Source of the DNA: Bradyrhizobium sp. YR681
GTDB taxonomy: Bacteria > Pseudomonadota > Alphaproteobacteria > Rhizobiales > Xanthobacteraceae
Reading direction: 5' to 3'
Length of the DNA: 48,545 bases
Assembly (NCBI RefSeq): GCF_000282615.1
Contig: NZ_AKIY01000283.1
Location: 1-48,545 of the forward strand
The notes under the pieces: generated by a model
Told to the model about the DNA's origin: nothing
The model's input: only the letters and a program-made list of their open reading frames with translations
Databases searched by the model: none
Made by a program: the position numbers and the translations under genes
Shown: one piece after another, positions 30,337 through 38,487 of the stretch
Layout of the letters: each line of letters opens with the position of its first letter
Numbering within the stretch: the first letter of the stretch is position 1

Positions 30337-31155
30337 ATGAAAATTTCAGCGCTCAAGATACTCATTTCAATCGCCATGGGCCTGCACTTTGCAGATCCGG
30401 CGAGCGCGATGACCGTCCGTGCGAGGTACACGATCTTCTATCTGGGTTTACCCGTGGGAGATATGAACACCGAAAAGACGTTCGGTGCCTCGACTTATCA
30501 GGCAAGTCTGGACGCACGCGTGTCCGGCATCGCGACGATCATTTCCAATTTCAAGATGAACATGAAGTCGGACGGAATCATTCGGAAGAACGTCGTCCAA
30601 CCCAATCATTTCGCTGCGGAAGAGACAGGCTCGGGCGAAAGTCAGACCATGAGGCTGACAGTTGTCGGAGGAAGCGTGACGTCCGCCGACATTGTCCCCC
30701 CGATCAAGGATCTCGATCAACGAGTGCCTGTTCTGGATGAGCACAAAAAGAACATCGTCGATCCGGCAAGCACTTTGATCATGACTGTTCCATCAGGCCA
30801 GGCCCCGCTTGGACCATCGGCATGCAACCGCACGGTTCGGATGTTTGACGGCTTCTCCCGATCAGACTTCGTGCTGGAATACGTCAAGACGGAAGACGTG
30901 AACACGAGCGGATACAAAGGCAAAGTCACAGTCTGCTCAGTGCGCTATCTGCCCATCGCCGGCCACAAGCCGGCTGCGAGCATGACAAAGTTCATGCAGA
31001 GCAATACCGGCATAGAAATGCGTCTCGCCCCCATTCCGGACACGCAGCAACTCTTCATGGTGTCGGCGACCATTCCCCTTCAGGTGGGAATTGCGACGCT
31101 TCAAATCCAGGAGCTTCAGATCGAACCAGCGGTGGCGGGTTCACCACGGGGATAA
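30337..31155 (+). CDS. DUF3108-domain protein
   Basis: A 272-residue periplasmic or exported protein with a signal peptide ending near D-P-A-S-A (residue 24). The first segment after it, Y-T-I-F-Y-L-G-L-P-V-G-D-M, and the S-G-I-A-T-I-I-S-N-F-K-M-N strand are DUF3108 hallmarks, as is G-K-V-T-V-C-S-V-R-Y. The family is unassigned in function. The start has no clear Shine-Dalgarno. The coding end overlaps nothing real: in-frame upstream codons of the SDR at 31301 run across it but begin inside this gene. Confidence 0.82.
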   Translation: MKISALKILISIAMGLHFADPASAMTVRARYTIFYLGLPVGDMNTEKTFGASTYQASLDARVSGIATIISNFKMNMKSDGIIRKNVVQPNHFAAEETGSGESQTMRLTVVGGSVTSADIVPPIKDLDQRVPVLDEHKKNIVDPASTLIMTVPSGQAPLGPSACNRTVRMFDGFSRSDFVLEYVKTEDVNTSGYKGKVTVCSVRYLPIAGHKPAASMTKFMQSNTGIEMRLAPIPDTQQLFMVSATIPLQVGIATLQIQELQIEPAVAGSPRG

Positions 31156-31300
31156 TCCCTTCGAACGGGCCACCGCGGTGGTGTTGCCTGACGCTCGAGG
31201 GGCGATATCGGACGGCCTATGGACGCTTGTTCGGCTCGCCGTCTTGGGCCGGCGAATAGCCTGCTCCGACGGCCGGCCACATACACCTGAAAGGAAATCC

Positions 31301-32179
31301 ATGAAGACCATCATCATGACCGGCGGGACATCGGGTCTCGGAGAGATAGCCGCCCGCGCCATCGCCGAAGCGCCGAATACCCGCTTGATCATCGGCGCGC
31401 GCCGGACCGCAGCGGAGAGGGTTGAAACGATTCCGCTCGATCTTGCGCGCCTCGCCAGCGTCCGAGAATTCGCGACCGCCGTCATTGAGAAGCTTGGCGA
31501 TACCGAAATTGACGGACTTGTGTTCAACGCTGGCACGCAGTTCCCGACGATCGATCACCGCACCGAGGACGGATTCGAAACCACCTTCGGGGTCAACGTT
31601 CTTGCGCATTATCTGCTGCTGCGCCTACTGCTCGCGAAACTCGCGCGCGAGGCCGCTGTCATCATCACGACAAGCGATCGACACGACCCCAAACTGAATC
31701 CGATGGGACCAAAAGAGTTTGACACTGATGAATTGGCCCATCCGCTCAAGCAGCGAAAGGCCACCGGCTTCTCGGCCGGCTTCCGCGCCTATTCGGCGTC
31801 CAAACTTGGGGATCTCCTGATCGCGCGCGGGCTCGCTGCGTCGGGCGAGGCCAAGATGAAGAAGCTCAATGTCGTGGCATATAATCCTGGCTTTACTGCC
31901 GGAACCTCTCTGTTCCGGGCGTGGCCGTGGTGGGCGAAGATGGGGGTGGGTGTCGCCAGCTTGGTGCGCCCGTTCGCCCGCATGAACACGGTCGCGATCT
32001 CGGGCAAGACGCTCGCCGAACTTGCCTTAGACCGCATCACACCGCCGCCAGGTCGCATCTACGCCTCGCTGAACAGTCGGAAGCTGGAGTGGCCGGAGCC
32101 GTCCGAACTCGCGCAGCGCGATGAGGTCGTCCAGCGCTTTTGGCGCGAGGGCGCCCGCATGGTCGGTTTCGTCGACTGA
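31301..32179 (+). CDS. SDR-family oxidoreductase (protochlorophyllide-reductase/WWOX-like length)
   Basis: A 292-residue SDR. AAAGGAAA sits just before the ATG at 31301, which sets the start. T-G-G-T-S-G-L-G, N-A-G-T-Q, then I-I-T-T-S-D-R and the catalytic Y-S-A-S-K-L-G-D. A 20-30 residue insert between the Ser and Tyr (D-P-K-L-N...K-Q-R-K-A) and the extended length place it with retinol-dehydrogenase-like SDRs. It stands alone, converging on guaA with 98 bp of nothing notable between. Confidence 0.88.
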   Translation: MKTIIMTGGTSGLGEIAARAIAEAPNTRLIIGARRTAAERVETIPLDLARLASVREFATAVIEKLGDTEIDGLVFNAGTQFPTIDHRTEDGFETTFGVNVLAHYLLLRLLLAKLAREAAVIITTSDRHDPKLNPMGPKEFDTDELAHPLKQRKATGFSAGFRAYSASKLGDLLIARGLAASGEAKMKKLNVVAYNPGFTAGTSLFRAWPWWAKMGVGVASLVRPFARMNTVAISGKTLAELALDRITPPPGRIYASLNSRKLEWPEPSELAQRDEVVQRFWREGARMVGFVD

Positions 32180-32278
32180 TCCCTGTCGAAAAGAGCCCGC
32201 CGGTCCTCGTATGTCGGATCTAGCTTTGCTCCGCGAATTAGAATGGGAGAATGGAGCAGACCTCGCGATGGACCTAAA

Positions 32279-33877
32279 TCACTCCCACTCGATCGTCCCA
32301 GGCGGCTTGCTGGTCACATCATACACCACCCGGTTCACGCCCTTCACCTCGTTGATGATGCGCGTGGCGGTCTCGCCTAAGAACTTCATGTCGAACTGGT
32401 AGAAGTCCGCGGTCATGCCGTCGGTGGAGGTGACGGCGCGCAGGCCGACGACGAAGTCATACGTGCGGCCGTCGCCCATGACGCCGACGGTCTTCACCGG
32501 GAGCAGCACCGCAAAAGCCTGCCAGATGTCGTCGTAGAGGCCGTGCTTGCGGATCTGGTCGATGTAGACGGCGTCGGCCTTGCGCAGGATGTCGAGTTTT
32601 TCGCGCGTGATGTCGCCGGGGCAGCGGATCGCAAGGCCCGGGCCCGGGAACGGGTGGCGGCCGACGAAGATTTCGGGGAGGCCGAGCTCGCGCCCTAACT
32701 TGCGGACCTCGTCCTTGAACAGCTCGCGCAAGGGCTCGACGAGCTTCATGTTCATGCGCTCGGGGAGACCGCCGACATTGTGGTGCGACTTGATCGTCAC
32801 CGAGGGACCGCCGGTGAAGGAGACGCTTTCGATCACATCAGGGTAGAGCGTGCCTTGCGCGAGGAAGTCGGCGCCGCCGATCTTCTTGGCTTCCGCCTCG
32901 AACACCTCGATGAAGAGACGGCCGATGGTCTTGCGCTTCTTTTCGGGGTCGGTGACGCCTTCGAGCTCGCCGAGGAATTGCTTGGAGGCATCCACGTGCA
33001 CGAGCGGGATGTTGTAGTGGTGGCGGAACAGGTCGACGACGGTCTTGGCTTCGTCGAGACGCAGCATGCCGTGATCGACGAACACGCACGTCAGCTGGTC
33101 ACCGATGGCCTCATGGATCAGCACGGCCGCGACCGCTGAATCGACGCCGCCGGACAGGCCGCACAGCACCTTGCCCTTGCCGACCTGGGCGCGGATCTTT
33201 GCGATCTCCTCCTCGCGGAAGGCGCGCATGGTCCAGTCGCCGGAGAGGCCGGCGATCTTGCGGACGAAATTGCGGATCAGCTTGGCGCCGTCGGGCGTGT
33301 GCACCACTTCGGGGTGGAACATCAGGCCGTAATATTTGCGCGTCTCGTCCTGGATGATCGCGAAGGGCGCGTTCGGCGAGGTGCCGGCCACCGAGAAGCC
33401 CGGCGGCATTTTTGTGATGCGGTCGCCATGGCTCATCCAGACTTGATTCTTGCCGCCGGGCGACCAGACGTCCTCGAACAGCTTGCTCGGCGCCTTGACC
33501 TCGACATCGGCGCGGCCGAATTCGCGGTGATGGCCGCCTTCCACGGTGCCGCCAAGCTGCTCCGCCATGGTCATCTGGCCGTAGCAGATGCCGAGCACGG
33601 GCACGCCGGAGGCGAAGATCAGTTGCGGGGCGCGGGGCGAGCCGGCCTCATGCACCGACTCGGGGCCGCCGGAGAGGATCACCGCTTTCGGCTTCATCTC
33701 CTTGAAGGCCTCTTCGGCCTTGTTGAACGGGACGATCTCGCAATAGACGCCGTCCTCGCGCACGCGACGCGCGATCAGCTGCGTCACCTGGCTGCCGAAG
33801 TCGACGATGAGAATCTTGTCATGCGCCGAGGCCACCGAGGGCGTCGACGCGGAGCGGTCGTGCTGTGCTGCTGTCAT
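32279..33877 (-). CDS. guaA: GMP synthase (glutamine-hydrolysing)
   Basis: A 532-residue GuaA converting XMP to GMP. The class I amidotransferase has the nucleophile G-I-C-Y-G-Q (Cys98) and the F-H-P-E-V pair (His188, Glu190). The ATP-pyrophosphatase starts with the P-loop L-S-G-G-V-D-S (241-247), and the C-terminal dimer domain ends I-N-E-V-K-G-V-N-R-V-V-Y-D-V-T-S-K-P-P-G-T-I-E-W-E as usual. Met at 33877 begins M-T-A-A-Q-H, giving the normal length; an in-frame extension to 34027 would be unusual. A core housekeeping gene, useful as a taxonomic anchor. Confidence 0.98.
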   Translation of the reverse strand: MTAAQHDRSASTPSVASAHDKILIVDFGSQVTQLIARRVREDGVYCEIVPFNKAEEAFKEMKPKAVILSGGPESVHEAGSPRAPQLIFASGVPVLGICYGQMTMAEQLGGTVEGGHHREFGRADVEVKAPSKLFEDVWSPGGKNQVWMSHGDRITKMPPGFSVAGTSPNAPFAIIQDETRKYYGLMFHPEVVHTPDGAKLIRNFVRKIAGLSGDWTMRAFREEEIAKIRAQVGKGKVLCGLSGGVDSAVAAVLIHEAIGDQLTCVFVDHGMLRLDEAKTVVDLFRHHYNIPLVHVDASKQFLGELEGVTDPEKKRKTIGRLFIEVFEAEAKKIGGADFLAQGTLYPDVIESVSFTGGPSVTIKSHHNVGGLPERMNMKLVEPLRELFKDEVRKLGRELGLPEIFVGRHPFPGPGLAIRCPGDITREKLDILRKADAVYIDQIRKHGLYDDIWQAFAVLLPVKTVGVMGDGRTYDFVVGLRAVTSTDGMTADFYQFDMKFLGETATRIINEVKGVNRVVYDVTSKPPGTIEWE

Positions 33878-34025
33878 GGCAAGCAGATACGCGACGTGCG
33901 ACCTGCCCGCAACCGCGCGCGGCACGCACCCACATTCTTCTTTGGGCATGGACAAATGAATATAGGTAAGTATTATTGACCTAATTTGCCTCACTAGCAA
34001 ACAGAGGCCAGTCAGGGAGAACGTC

Positions 34026-34394
34026 ATGTCACACCATCAGCCATCAACGCTCGCCGAACTCGGCCGGACCTGGGTCGAGGCCTGGAACGCACGCGACCTC
34101 GAGCTCGTGCTCACGCTCTATGCCGAGGACGCCGTGATGACCTCGGACCGCATCCCGGCGATGGGGTTCGATGCGAGCGGCACCGTGCGCGGCAAGGATG
34201 CGCTTCGCGCCTATTGGGGCAAGGCGCTCGGGCTGTTGCCGGGGCTGCACTTTTCGCTGATCGATGTGTTCGTGAGCCCGGACAGCGTCGTGGTGTTTTA
34301 CGCGAACGAGCGGGGCAAGAAGATCTGCGAATATCTGCGGGTGAATGACGCGGGGCTGATCGTGCAGGGGTCGGCGAACCATTTGGTGCATTGA
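34026..34394 (+). CDS. NTF2/SnoaL-like protein
   Basis: A 122-residue NTF2-like domain protein: W-V-E-A-W-N-A-R-D-L-E-L-V-L-T-L-Y-A-E-D-A-V, R-G-K-D-A-L-R-A-Y-W-G-K-A, F-V-S-P-D-S-V-V-V-F-Y, and the late strand L-I-V-Q-G-S-A-N-H. GGGAG precedes the ATG. It diverges from guaA over 148 bp that contain a short inverted repeat (TAGGT/ACCTA, 33963-33983). Function is unassigned, as for most stand-alone SnoaL-like proteins. Confidence 0.8.
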   Translation: MSHHQPSTLAELGRTWVEAWNARDLELVLTLYAEDAVMTSDRIPAMGFDASGTVRGKDALRAYWGKALGLLPGLHFSLIDVFVSPDSVVVFYANERGKKICEYLRVNDAGLIVQGSANHLVH

Positions 34395-34427
34395 GTGCTG
34401 TCTTTGGCGCGACGCTTTCACCCTCTT

Positions 34428-34540
34428 CCCGTCATCCTGAGGTGCTCGCGAAGCGAGCCTCGAAGGATGCACGGCCGAGATACAGCCGGGCCGTCGCCCT
34501 TCGAGGGCCGCTGAAGAAGCGGCCGCCTCAGGGTGACGGG
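34428..34540. repeat. Dispersed palindromic repeat, copy A
   Basis: CCCGTCATCCTGAGG (34428-34442) and CCTCAGGGTGACGGG (34526-34540) are inverted with one mismatch. Inside are hairpins such as GCTCGC-GAA-GCGAGC (34444-34458). This composition is recalled from intergenic elements across Bradyrhizobium chromosomes. It occupies the first third of the 316-bp gap (34395-34710). Confidence 0.82.
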
Positions 34541-34569
34541 CAGATAGTTGGGTGCGCGGCCTCTACAGG

Positions 34570-34650
34570 CGTCATGGCGAGCGCAGCGAAGCAATCCGGG
34601 CTGCCGCCGCGGATGCATTTCTGGATTGCTTCGCTGCGCTCGCAATGACG
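34570..34650. repeat. Dispersed palindromic repeat, copy B
   Basis: A 29-bp arm (34571-34599, starting GTCATGGCGAGCGC) and its inverted copy (34621-34649) differ at two positions, with a 21-bp loop. It is a second, distinct repeat type set only 30 bp from copy A. The rest of the 34395-34710 gap holds no gene. Confidence 0.85.
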
Positions 34651-34710
34651 GAGACTGCGGCAACGGCGTGCGCTAACACCAGCGTCGCCGGCTCTGACAT
34701 AGGATTCCCC

Positions 34711-35043
34711 ATGAAACTCCCCACCTCCCCATTCACCGTCACCGACTGGAGCAAGGTCGAGCCGACCACGCATGCCGGCGAGACCGGTCAGGCGCTGTGG
34801 CGCACGCTCAATATCGGCGAACTCCGGGTGCGGATGGTCGAGTATTCGCCGGGCTATCTCGCCGACCATTGGTGCGACCGCGGTCACGTCATCTTCGTGG
34901 TCAAGGGCGAGCTCGAGAGCGAGCTCCGCGACGGCCGCAAGTTCAAGCTGACGGCCGGGATGAGCTACCAGGTTTCCGACTTCGGCGACGCCGCGCACCG
35001 GTCCTCGACGGCCTCGGGTGCCACACTTTTCATCGTCGACTGA
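34711..35043 (+). CDS. DHCW-motif cupin-fold protein
   Basis: A 110-residue cupin-like protein. L-A-D-H-W-C-D-R-G-H-V-I-F-V-V-K-G-E-L holds the DHxC motif region and the following His, and L-T-A-G-M-S-Y-Q-V-S-D-F the second cupin strand. It matches the DHCW-motif cupin family known only as conserved hypotheticals. The ATG at 34711 has AGGA 9 nt upstream; in-frame codons before it run through repeat copy B and are not coding. Confidence 0.82.
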   Translation: MKLPTSPFTVTDWSKVEPTTHAGETGQALWRTLNIGELRVRMVEYSPGYLADHWCDRGHVIFVVKGELESELRDGRKFKLTAGMSYQVSDFGDAAHRSSTASGATLFIVD

Positions 35044-35114
35044 GACGCGCCGGGCCGCCTATTTGCACCGCAAAATAGAAAATCCCCTGAGGGTACCGGG
35101 TAACGGGTGGTGCC

Positions 35115-35143
35115 TTGAAGTGGCCCAAAATTCTCGCTATATT
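35115..35143 (+). promoter_or_regulatory. Predicted cspA promoter
   Basis: TTGAAG (35115-35120) and TATATT (35138-35143) are separated by 17 bp, close to the sigma-70 consensus. Transcription starting near 35150 would give a leader of about 160 nt before the cspA ATG, as expected for a cold-shock mRNA. Confidence 0.65.
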
Positions 35144-35310
35144 GTGATCATCGATACTTGGCCGAACGACTGGGCCGCTTCGCTTCGTTGCAGACGGGCG
35201 CGCACGCTTCCAGATGAATTCTCCAAACATCGACTCATCAGGGTTATGGGCGCAGCGATGCGTACCGGCCCGCGTGCGTACCCTCATCTAACTAACTAAA
35301 GGAAATTCCC

Positions 35311-35520
35311 ATGGCTATGGGCACCGTGAAGTGGTTCAACACCCAAAAGGGTTATGGTTTCATCCAGCCGGATGACGGCCAGAAGGACGTGTTCGTTCAC
35401 ATCAGCGCCGTCGAGCGCGCTGGCCTCTCCTCCCTCAACGAGGGTCAGAAGGTCTCGTTCGACATCGTCGCCGATCGTCGCAGCGGCAAGTCCTCGGCTG
35501 ACAATCTCCGCGTCGGCTAA
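35311..35520 (+). CDS. cspA: Cold-shock protein CspA family
   Basis: A 69-residue cold-shock domain. It has W-F-N-T-Q-K-G-Y-G-F-I-Q-P (RNP-1 type) and D-V-F-V-H-I-S-A-V (RNP-2 type), and ends in a short tail. It binds single-stranded RNA/DNA as a chaperone. AAAGGAAA precedes the ATG. The long leader, strong promoter and perfect terminator suggest high, temperature-responsive expression through its 5' UTR. Single-gene transcript. Confidence 0.97.
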   Translation: MAMGTVKWFNTQKGYGFIQPDDGQKDVFVHISAVERAGLSSLNEGQKVSFDIVADRRSGKSSADNLRVG

Positions 35521-35571
35521 CGCCCGCGCACCGTTCTGACCACGGACGTACCGGCAGAACGCAAGAGTTAG

Positions 35572-35604
35572 AAAGCCCCGCGAACTTCGGTTCGCGGGGC
35601 TTTT
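35572..35604 (+). terminator. Intrinsic terminator of cspA
   Basis: AAAGCCCCGCGAAC-TTCG-GTTCGCGGGGCTTT is a perfect 14-bp stem with a UUCG tetraloop followed by TTTTG, 51 bp after the cspA stop. The clearest intrinsic terminator in the window. The following 35605-35789 holds no gene I can support. Confidence 0.93.
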
Positions 35605-35789
35605 GTTTGGTAGAACCAAGGCCGGCTCGCTTGAGCGCTGAGCGAGCACTACGCGTAAGCTCTAAGGTACGCCCCTCACCTATAGCGACCAAGTACGCTT
35701 CGCCGATGTGTCGAGCTTGCGTGCTCGCTCGCTTGATGACAATTTCGGCCGACCAAATGCCGAACCCCGCCTAGTTCCTGATGGGCGCC

Positions 35790-36437
35790 TCAACTGCACT
35801 TCTTCGGCGTGCCATTCGCCCAAAGCTGTTTTTGTCCAGCAGCTGTTAGCGTTTGGGTTGCGCTGACGGTAAAGCAATCGCCAGCCTCAAGTACTTTGAG
35901 CGCACCCCGCCAATCGGCAGGCTTTCGTCGAACATTGACTTGCCATTTCGCCTTTATGGTCGCCCCTTCCGCAACTTCCCCAAGCGCCCCTCCATCCGGC
36001 TTAGTAAAATTGTAATCGGGGGTACCTACGAACCCAACCGCCACCCAGTTTCCATCGGGATTACCGGGATTACTTGGAAGCGCACTCGGAGGCAGAGCTG
36101 GGGATGGAGACGACGAAACAGCTTTCGTAGTAGGACTCAAGCCTGACAATGTTTCGACCAACCTGGTCCGTTCAGACGCTGTCTTGAATCCCTCACAATG
36201 TGTCTTGACGAGCACGCTAACGGCCGAGTTTATGTTCTCAGCCGAGATGTCTTTGCCAAACACAAAGTCAAATAAGTGACTGACATTCTTCGTGCATTCG
36301 GCTTCAACCGAATTCACATAGGTCGCATAGGTGAAATAAGCCGCGGCCACTCCAAGAAGCACCTTCGAAAAGAAATCAACGACGAAAGTGCCAGTTTTCA
36401 GTTTCCCGTCGTCCTTGCCTTTCTCGTTCTCTACCAT
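35790..36437 (-). CDS. Orphan membrane-anchored protein with SH3-like C-terminus
   Basis: A 215-residue protein with a charged N-terminus, one membrane helix (residues about 19-40, F-F-S-K-V-L-L-G-V-A-A-A-Y-F-T-Y), a helical segment with two Cys (48, 81), and a Ser/Pro linker (about 104-128). The C-terminal domain, V-N-V-R-R-K-P, then V-L-E-A-G-D-C-F-T-V, looks SH3-like. Its base composition is clearly lower in GC than its neighbours and it lies between two ordinary core genes, as an acquired orphan would. GG-rich Shine-Dalgarno is not evident. Function unknown. Confidence 0.72.
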   Translation of the reverse strand: MVENEKGKDDGKLKTGTFVVDFFSKVLLGVAAAYFTYATYVNSVEAECTKNVSHLFDFVFGKDISAENINSAVSVLVKTHCEGFKTASERTRLVETLSGLSPTTKAVSSSPSPALPPSALPSNPGNPDGNWVAVGFVGTPDYNFTKPDGGALGEVAEGATIKAKWQVNVRRKPADWRGALKVLEAGDCFTVSATQTLTAAGQKQLWANGTPKKCS

Positions 36438-36570
36438 AGTTTATTCCCCGTCCCTGCACCATAGATTATAGCAACCATAGGTTGAAACGCAAGACAGTTC
36501 GGCGCCCCTCAAGGACTACAGACCGTTGTTTTCAGGCGGCTTCATCGGAGTGCACGCTGCTCTATTGCAG

Positions 36571-37872
36571 CTATGGCCTCCTCTTCAGCATCGAGACGAA
36601 GAACCCATCCGTCCCAGTCCGGCGCGGCGTCATCAGCCATCCCTCCGGCGATTGCAGCGCGGCGTCCGCAAACTCTTCCGCCTTGTCCCAGAGCACGCTC
36701 GCGGTCTGCTCGGGCGGGACAACCGCGAATTCCGGGTGGCGCTCCAAGAACGCCCTGACCTGCTCGCCATTCTCTTCCGGCAGCACCGAGCAGGTGATGT
36801 AGGCGATGCGGCCGCCCGCCTTCACCAGCGGCACGGCGCGGTCCAGCACCTCGGCCTGGTCGCGCAGGCGGATCTCCAGCGCACCCGGGCGCATACGCCA
36901 TTTGGCGTCGGGGTTGCGGCGCCAGGTTCCGGTTCCCGTGCAGGGCGCGTCGATGACCACCAAGTCGGCCGAGGCGTGGATGTCGGCCAGCGTGTCGGTC
37001 TCGCCCTTGGGCGTGCGGACATCGGCATTGTGGACACCGGCGCGCGACAGCCGTTCGTGGATAGGCGCAAGCTGTCGCTTGTCGCTGTCGGTCGCGATCA
37101 GCCGGCCCTTGCCCTGCATCATCGCGGCGAGCGCCAGCGTCTTGCCGCCGGCACCGGCGCAGAGATCGATCACCTGCTCGCCGGGCTTTGCCGCGGTGAG
37201 CCTGGCCGCAAGCTGCGATCCCTCATCCTGCACTTCAACGGCGCCCTTGATGAAATCCTCTTCGGCCTGGACGCCGGGGTTGCGCGCATCGGCCGAAAGC
37301 TCGATGCGCAGGCCGTTTGCGGACCAGGGCGTCGGTTTCGCATGAAGATGAGCAAGCCCGCGCAGCACCTTGTCGCGACTGGACTTTAGCGTGTTGACGC
37401 GAAGATCGAGCGGCGCCCGGCTCGCCATCGCGGCCGCCTCCGCCGCGCGGTCCTCGCCAAAGACTTTTGCCAGATGGGAATCGAGCCATTCGGGATAGTC
37501 GCCGGCGATCGCAGCGGGCGCGTCCTTCAGGGAACGCGAGGCTAGCGCCGCCTGCTCGGCCTCGGTCAGCGGCGCCGGGGCAAACCGGCTACCGTCGAAC
37601 AGCGCGGCCATGGTCGCCGCGTCCATGTTGCGCTCGAGGCGGAGCATGCCGATCAGCCGGGCGCGCGCGGTGTCGGCGTCCATCAGGTAGGCGCTCGAGG
37701 CGTAGCGGCGCAGCACGTCCCAGACGAGCCCGGCGATGGCGGCGCGGTCGCCGGAGCCGGCAAAACGGTGCGCGGTGCCCCACTCCTTCAGCGCCTTGGC
37801 CGCGGGCACGCGGTCCTTCTCGATGGTGTCGATCAGTTCGATGGCTGCGGACAGCCGGGCAGCGGGAGTCAT
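36571..37872 (-). CDS. RsmB/NOP-family 5-methylcytosine RNA methyltransferase
   Basis: A 433-residue enzyme, the length of RsmB (about 429). An N-terminal NusB-like helical region is followed by the C5-methyltransferase core: D-L-C-A-G-A-G-G-K-T-L-A (SAM), V-I-D-A-P-C-T-G-T-G-T-W-R-R-N-P (motif IV) and Y-I-T-C-S-V-L-P-E-E-N-G-E-Q-V, which carries the nucleophilic cysteine. It methylates cytosine in 16S rRNA (m5C967 in E. coli) or a tRNA; specificity cannot be told. Downstream of the MAPEG gene on the same strand, and near guaA as in several rhizobia. Confidence 0.93.
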   Translation of the reverse strand: MTPAARLSAAIELIDTIEKDRVPAAKALKEWGTAHRFAGSGDRAAIAGLVWDVLRRYASSAYLMDADTARARLIGMLRLERNMDAATMAALFDGSRFAPAPLTEAEQAALASRSLKDAPAAIAGDYPEWLDSHLAKVFGEDRAAEAAAMASRAPLDLRVNTLKSSRDKVLRGLAHLHAKPTPWSANGLRIELSADARNPGVQAEEDFIKGAVEVQDEGSQLAARLTAAKPGEQVIDLCAGAGGKTLALAAMMQGKGRLIATDSDKRQLAPIHERLSRAGVHNADVRTPKGETDTLADIHASADLVVIDAPCTGTGTWRRNPDAKWRMRPGALEIRLRDQAEVLDRAVPLVKAGGRIAYITCSVLPEENGEQVRAFLERHPEFAVVPPEQTASVLWDKAEEFADAALQSPEGWLMTPRRTGTDGFFVSMLKRRP

Positions 37873-37906
37873 TTGAATCTTTCAGATTGGATCCGGCACC
37901 TAAGGC

Positions 37907-38329
37907 TCAGATCAGCAACAGCATCTTCAGTGCGAAGTAGATCCACATCGCGAGCAGCACCAGCACGCCGGCGAGCCAGACCGTGGAGCGGCGGCCGAGA
38001 TCGTTCGAGGAAACGAACACGCCGGCATGGGCAAAGCGCGTCACCACGAACACCCAGGACATCAGCACGATGAAGAGATCGGCATGGCGCAACGGAAGCG
38101 CCAGTGCGATCAGGGCGTAGAACAGCACCGGCAGCTCGAACTGGTTGCGGTAGCAATTGGCGATTTGTGTGGCGCCCTTCGGCCAGTTCGGCTCGCCGAG
38201 CGCAATGTCGCGGATCTTGGTCTCGCCCGAGACCAGCGCCTTGCGGCGCCCGAACACCATGCCGATCAGGAGCGCGAAGGTGAGACCGACCTGCACGAAG
38301 ACAGGCAGCAGGACCATTTGGACAGACAT
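37907..38329 (-). CDS. MAPEG-family membrane protein
   Basis: A 140-residue membrane protein with four hydrophobic helices. N-C-Y-R-N-Q-F-E-L-P-V-L-F-Y-A-L is the MAPEG signature (glutathione/lipid-mediator-modifying membrane enzymes). The start at 38329 (M-S-V-Q-M-V-L-L) fits the first helix; longer in-frame codons upstream are not membrane-like. It ends 34 bp before the RNA methyltransferase start. The bacterial MAPEG role is unassigned. Confidence 0.88.
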   Translation of the reverse strand: MSVQMVLLPVFVQVGLTFALLIGMVFGRRKALVSGETKIRDIALGEPNWPKGATQIANCYRNQFELPVLFYALIALALPLRHADLFIVLMSWVFVVTRFAHAGVFVSSNDLGRRSTVWLAGVLVLLAMWIYFALKMLLLI

Positions 38330-38487
38330 CGGAACTTTCCCGTAAGGCGGAACGCCGCGGACCGTCATTAGCCGCGACTGCTGGCGCTGACAATCAACGA
38401 GTTGAACCGGTGTTCCCGATCCGGCGACCAACTGCCGATAGTTAAAGCGATTTTGGCCCCCTGGGGGGCGCAAGGCGAGCTAGCGCC

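Noticed and set aside
31091..31300. N-terminal extension of the SDR at 31301 into the DUF3108 gene
   Set aside because: It overlaps a real gene out of frame and lacks a ribosome site; AAAGGAAA before 31301 marks the true start.
34552..34710. N-terminal extension of the DHCW-type cupin
   Set aside because: The codons run through palindromic repeat copy B and are not protein-like.
35605..35789. Possible small gene between the cspA terminator and the orphan membrane gene
   Set aside because: A minus-strand frame (35680-35877) overlaps the orphan gene and has no ribosome site or family pattern.
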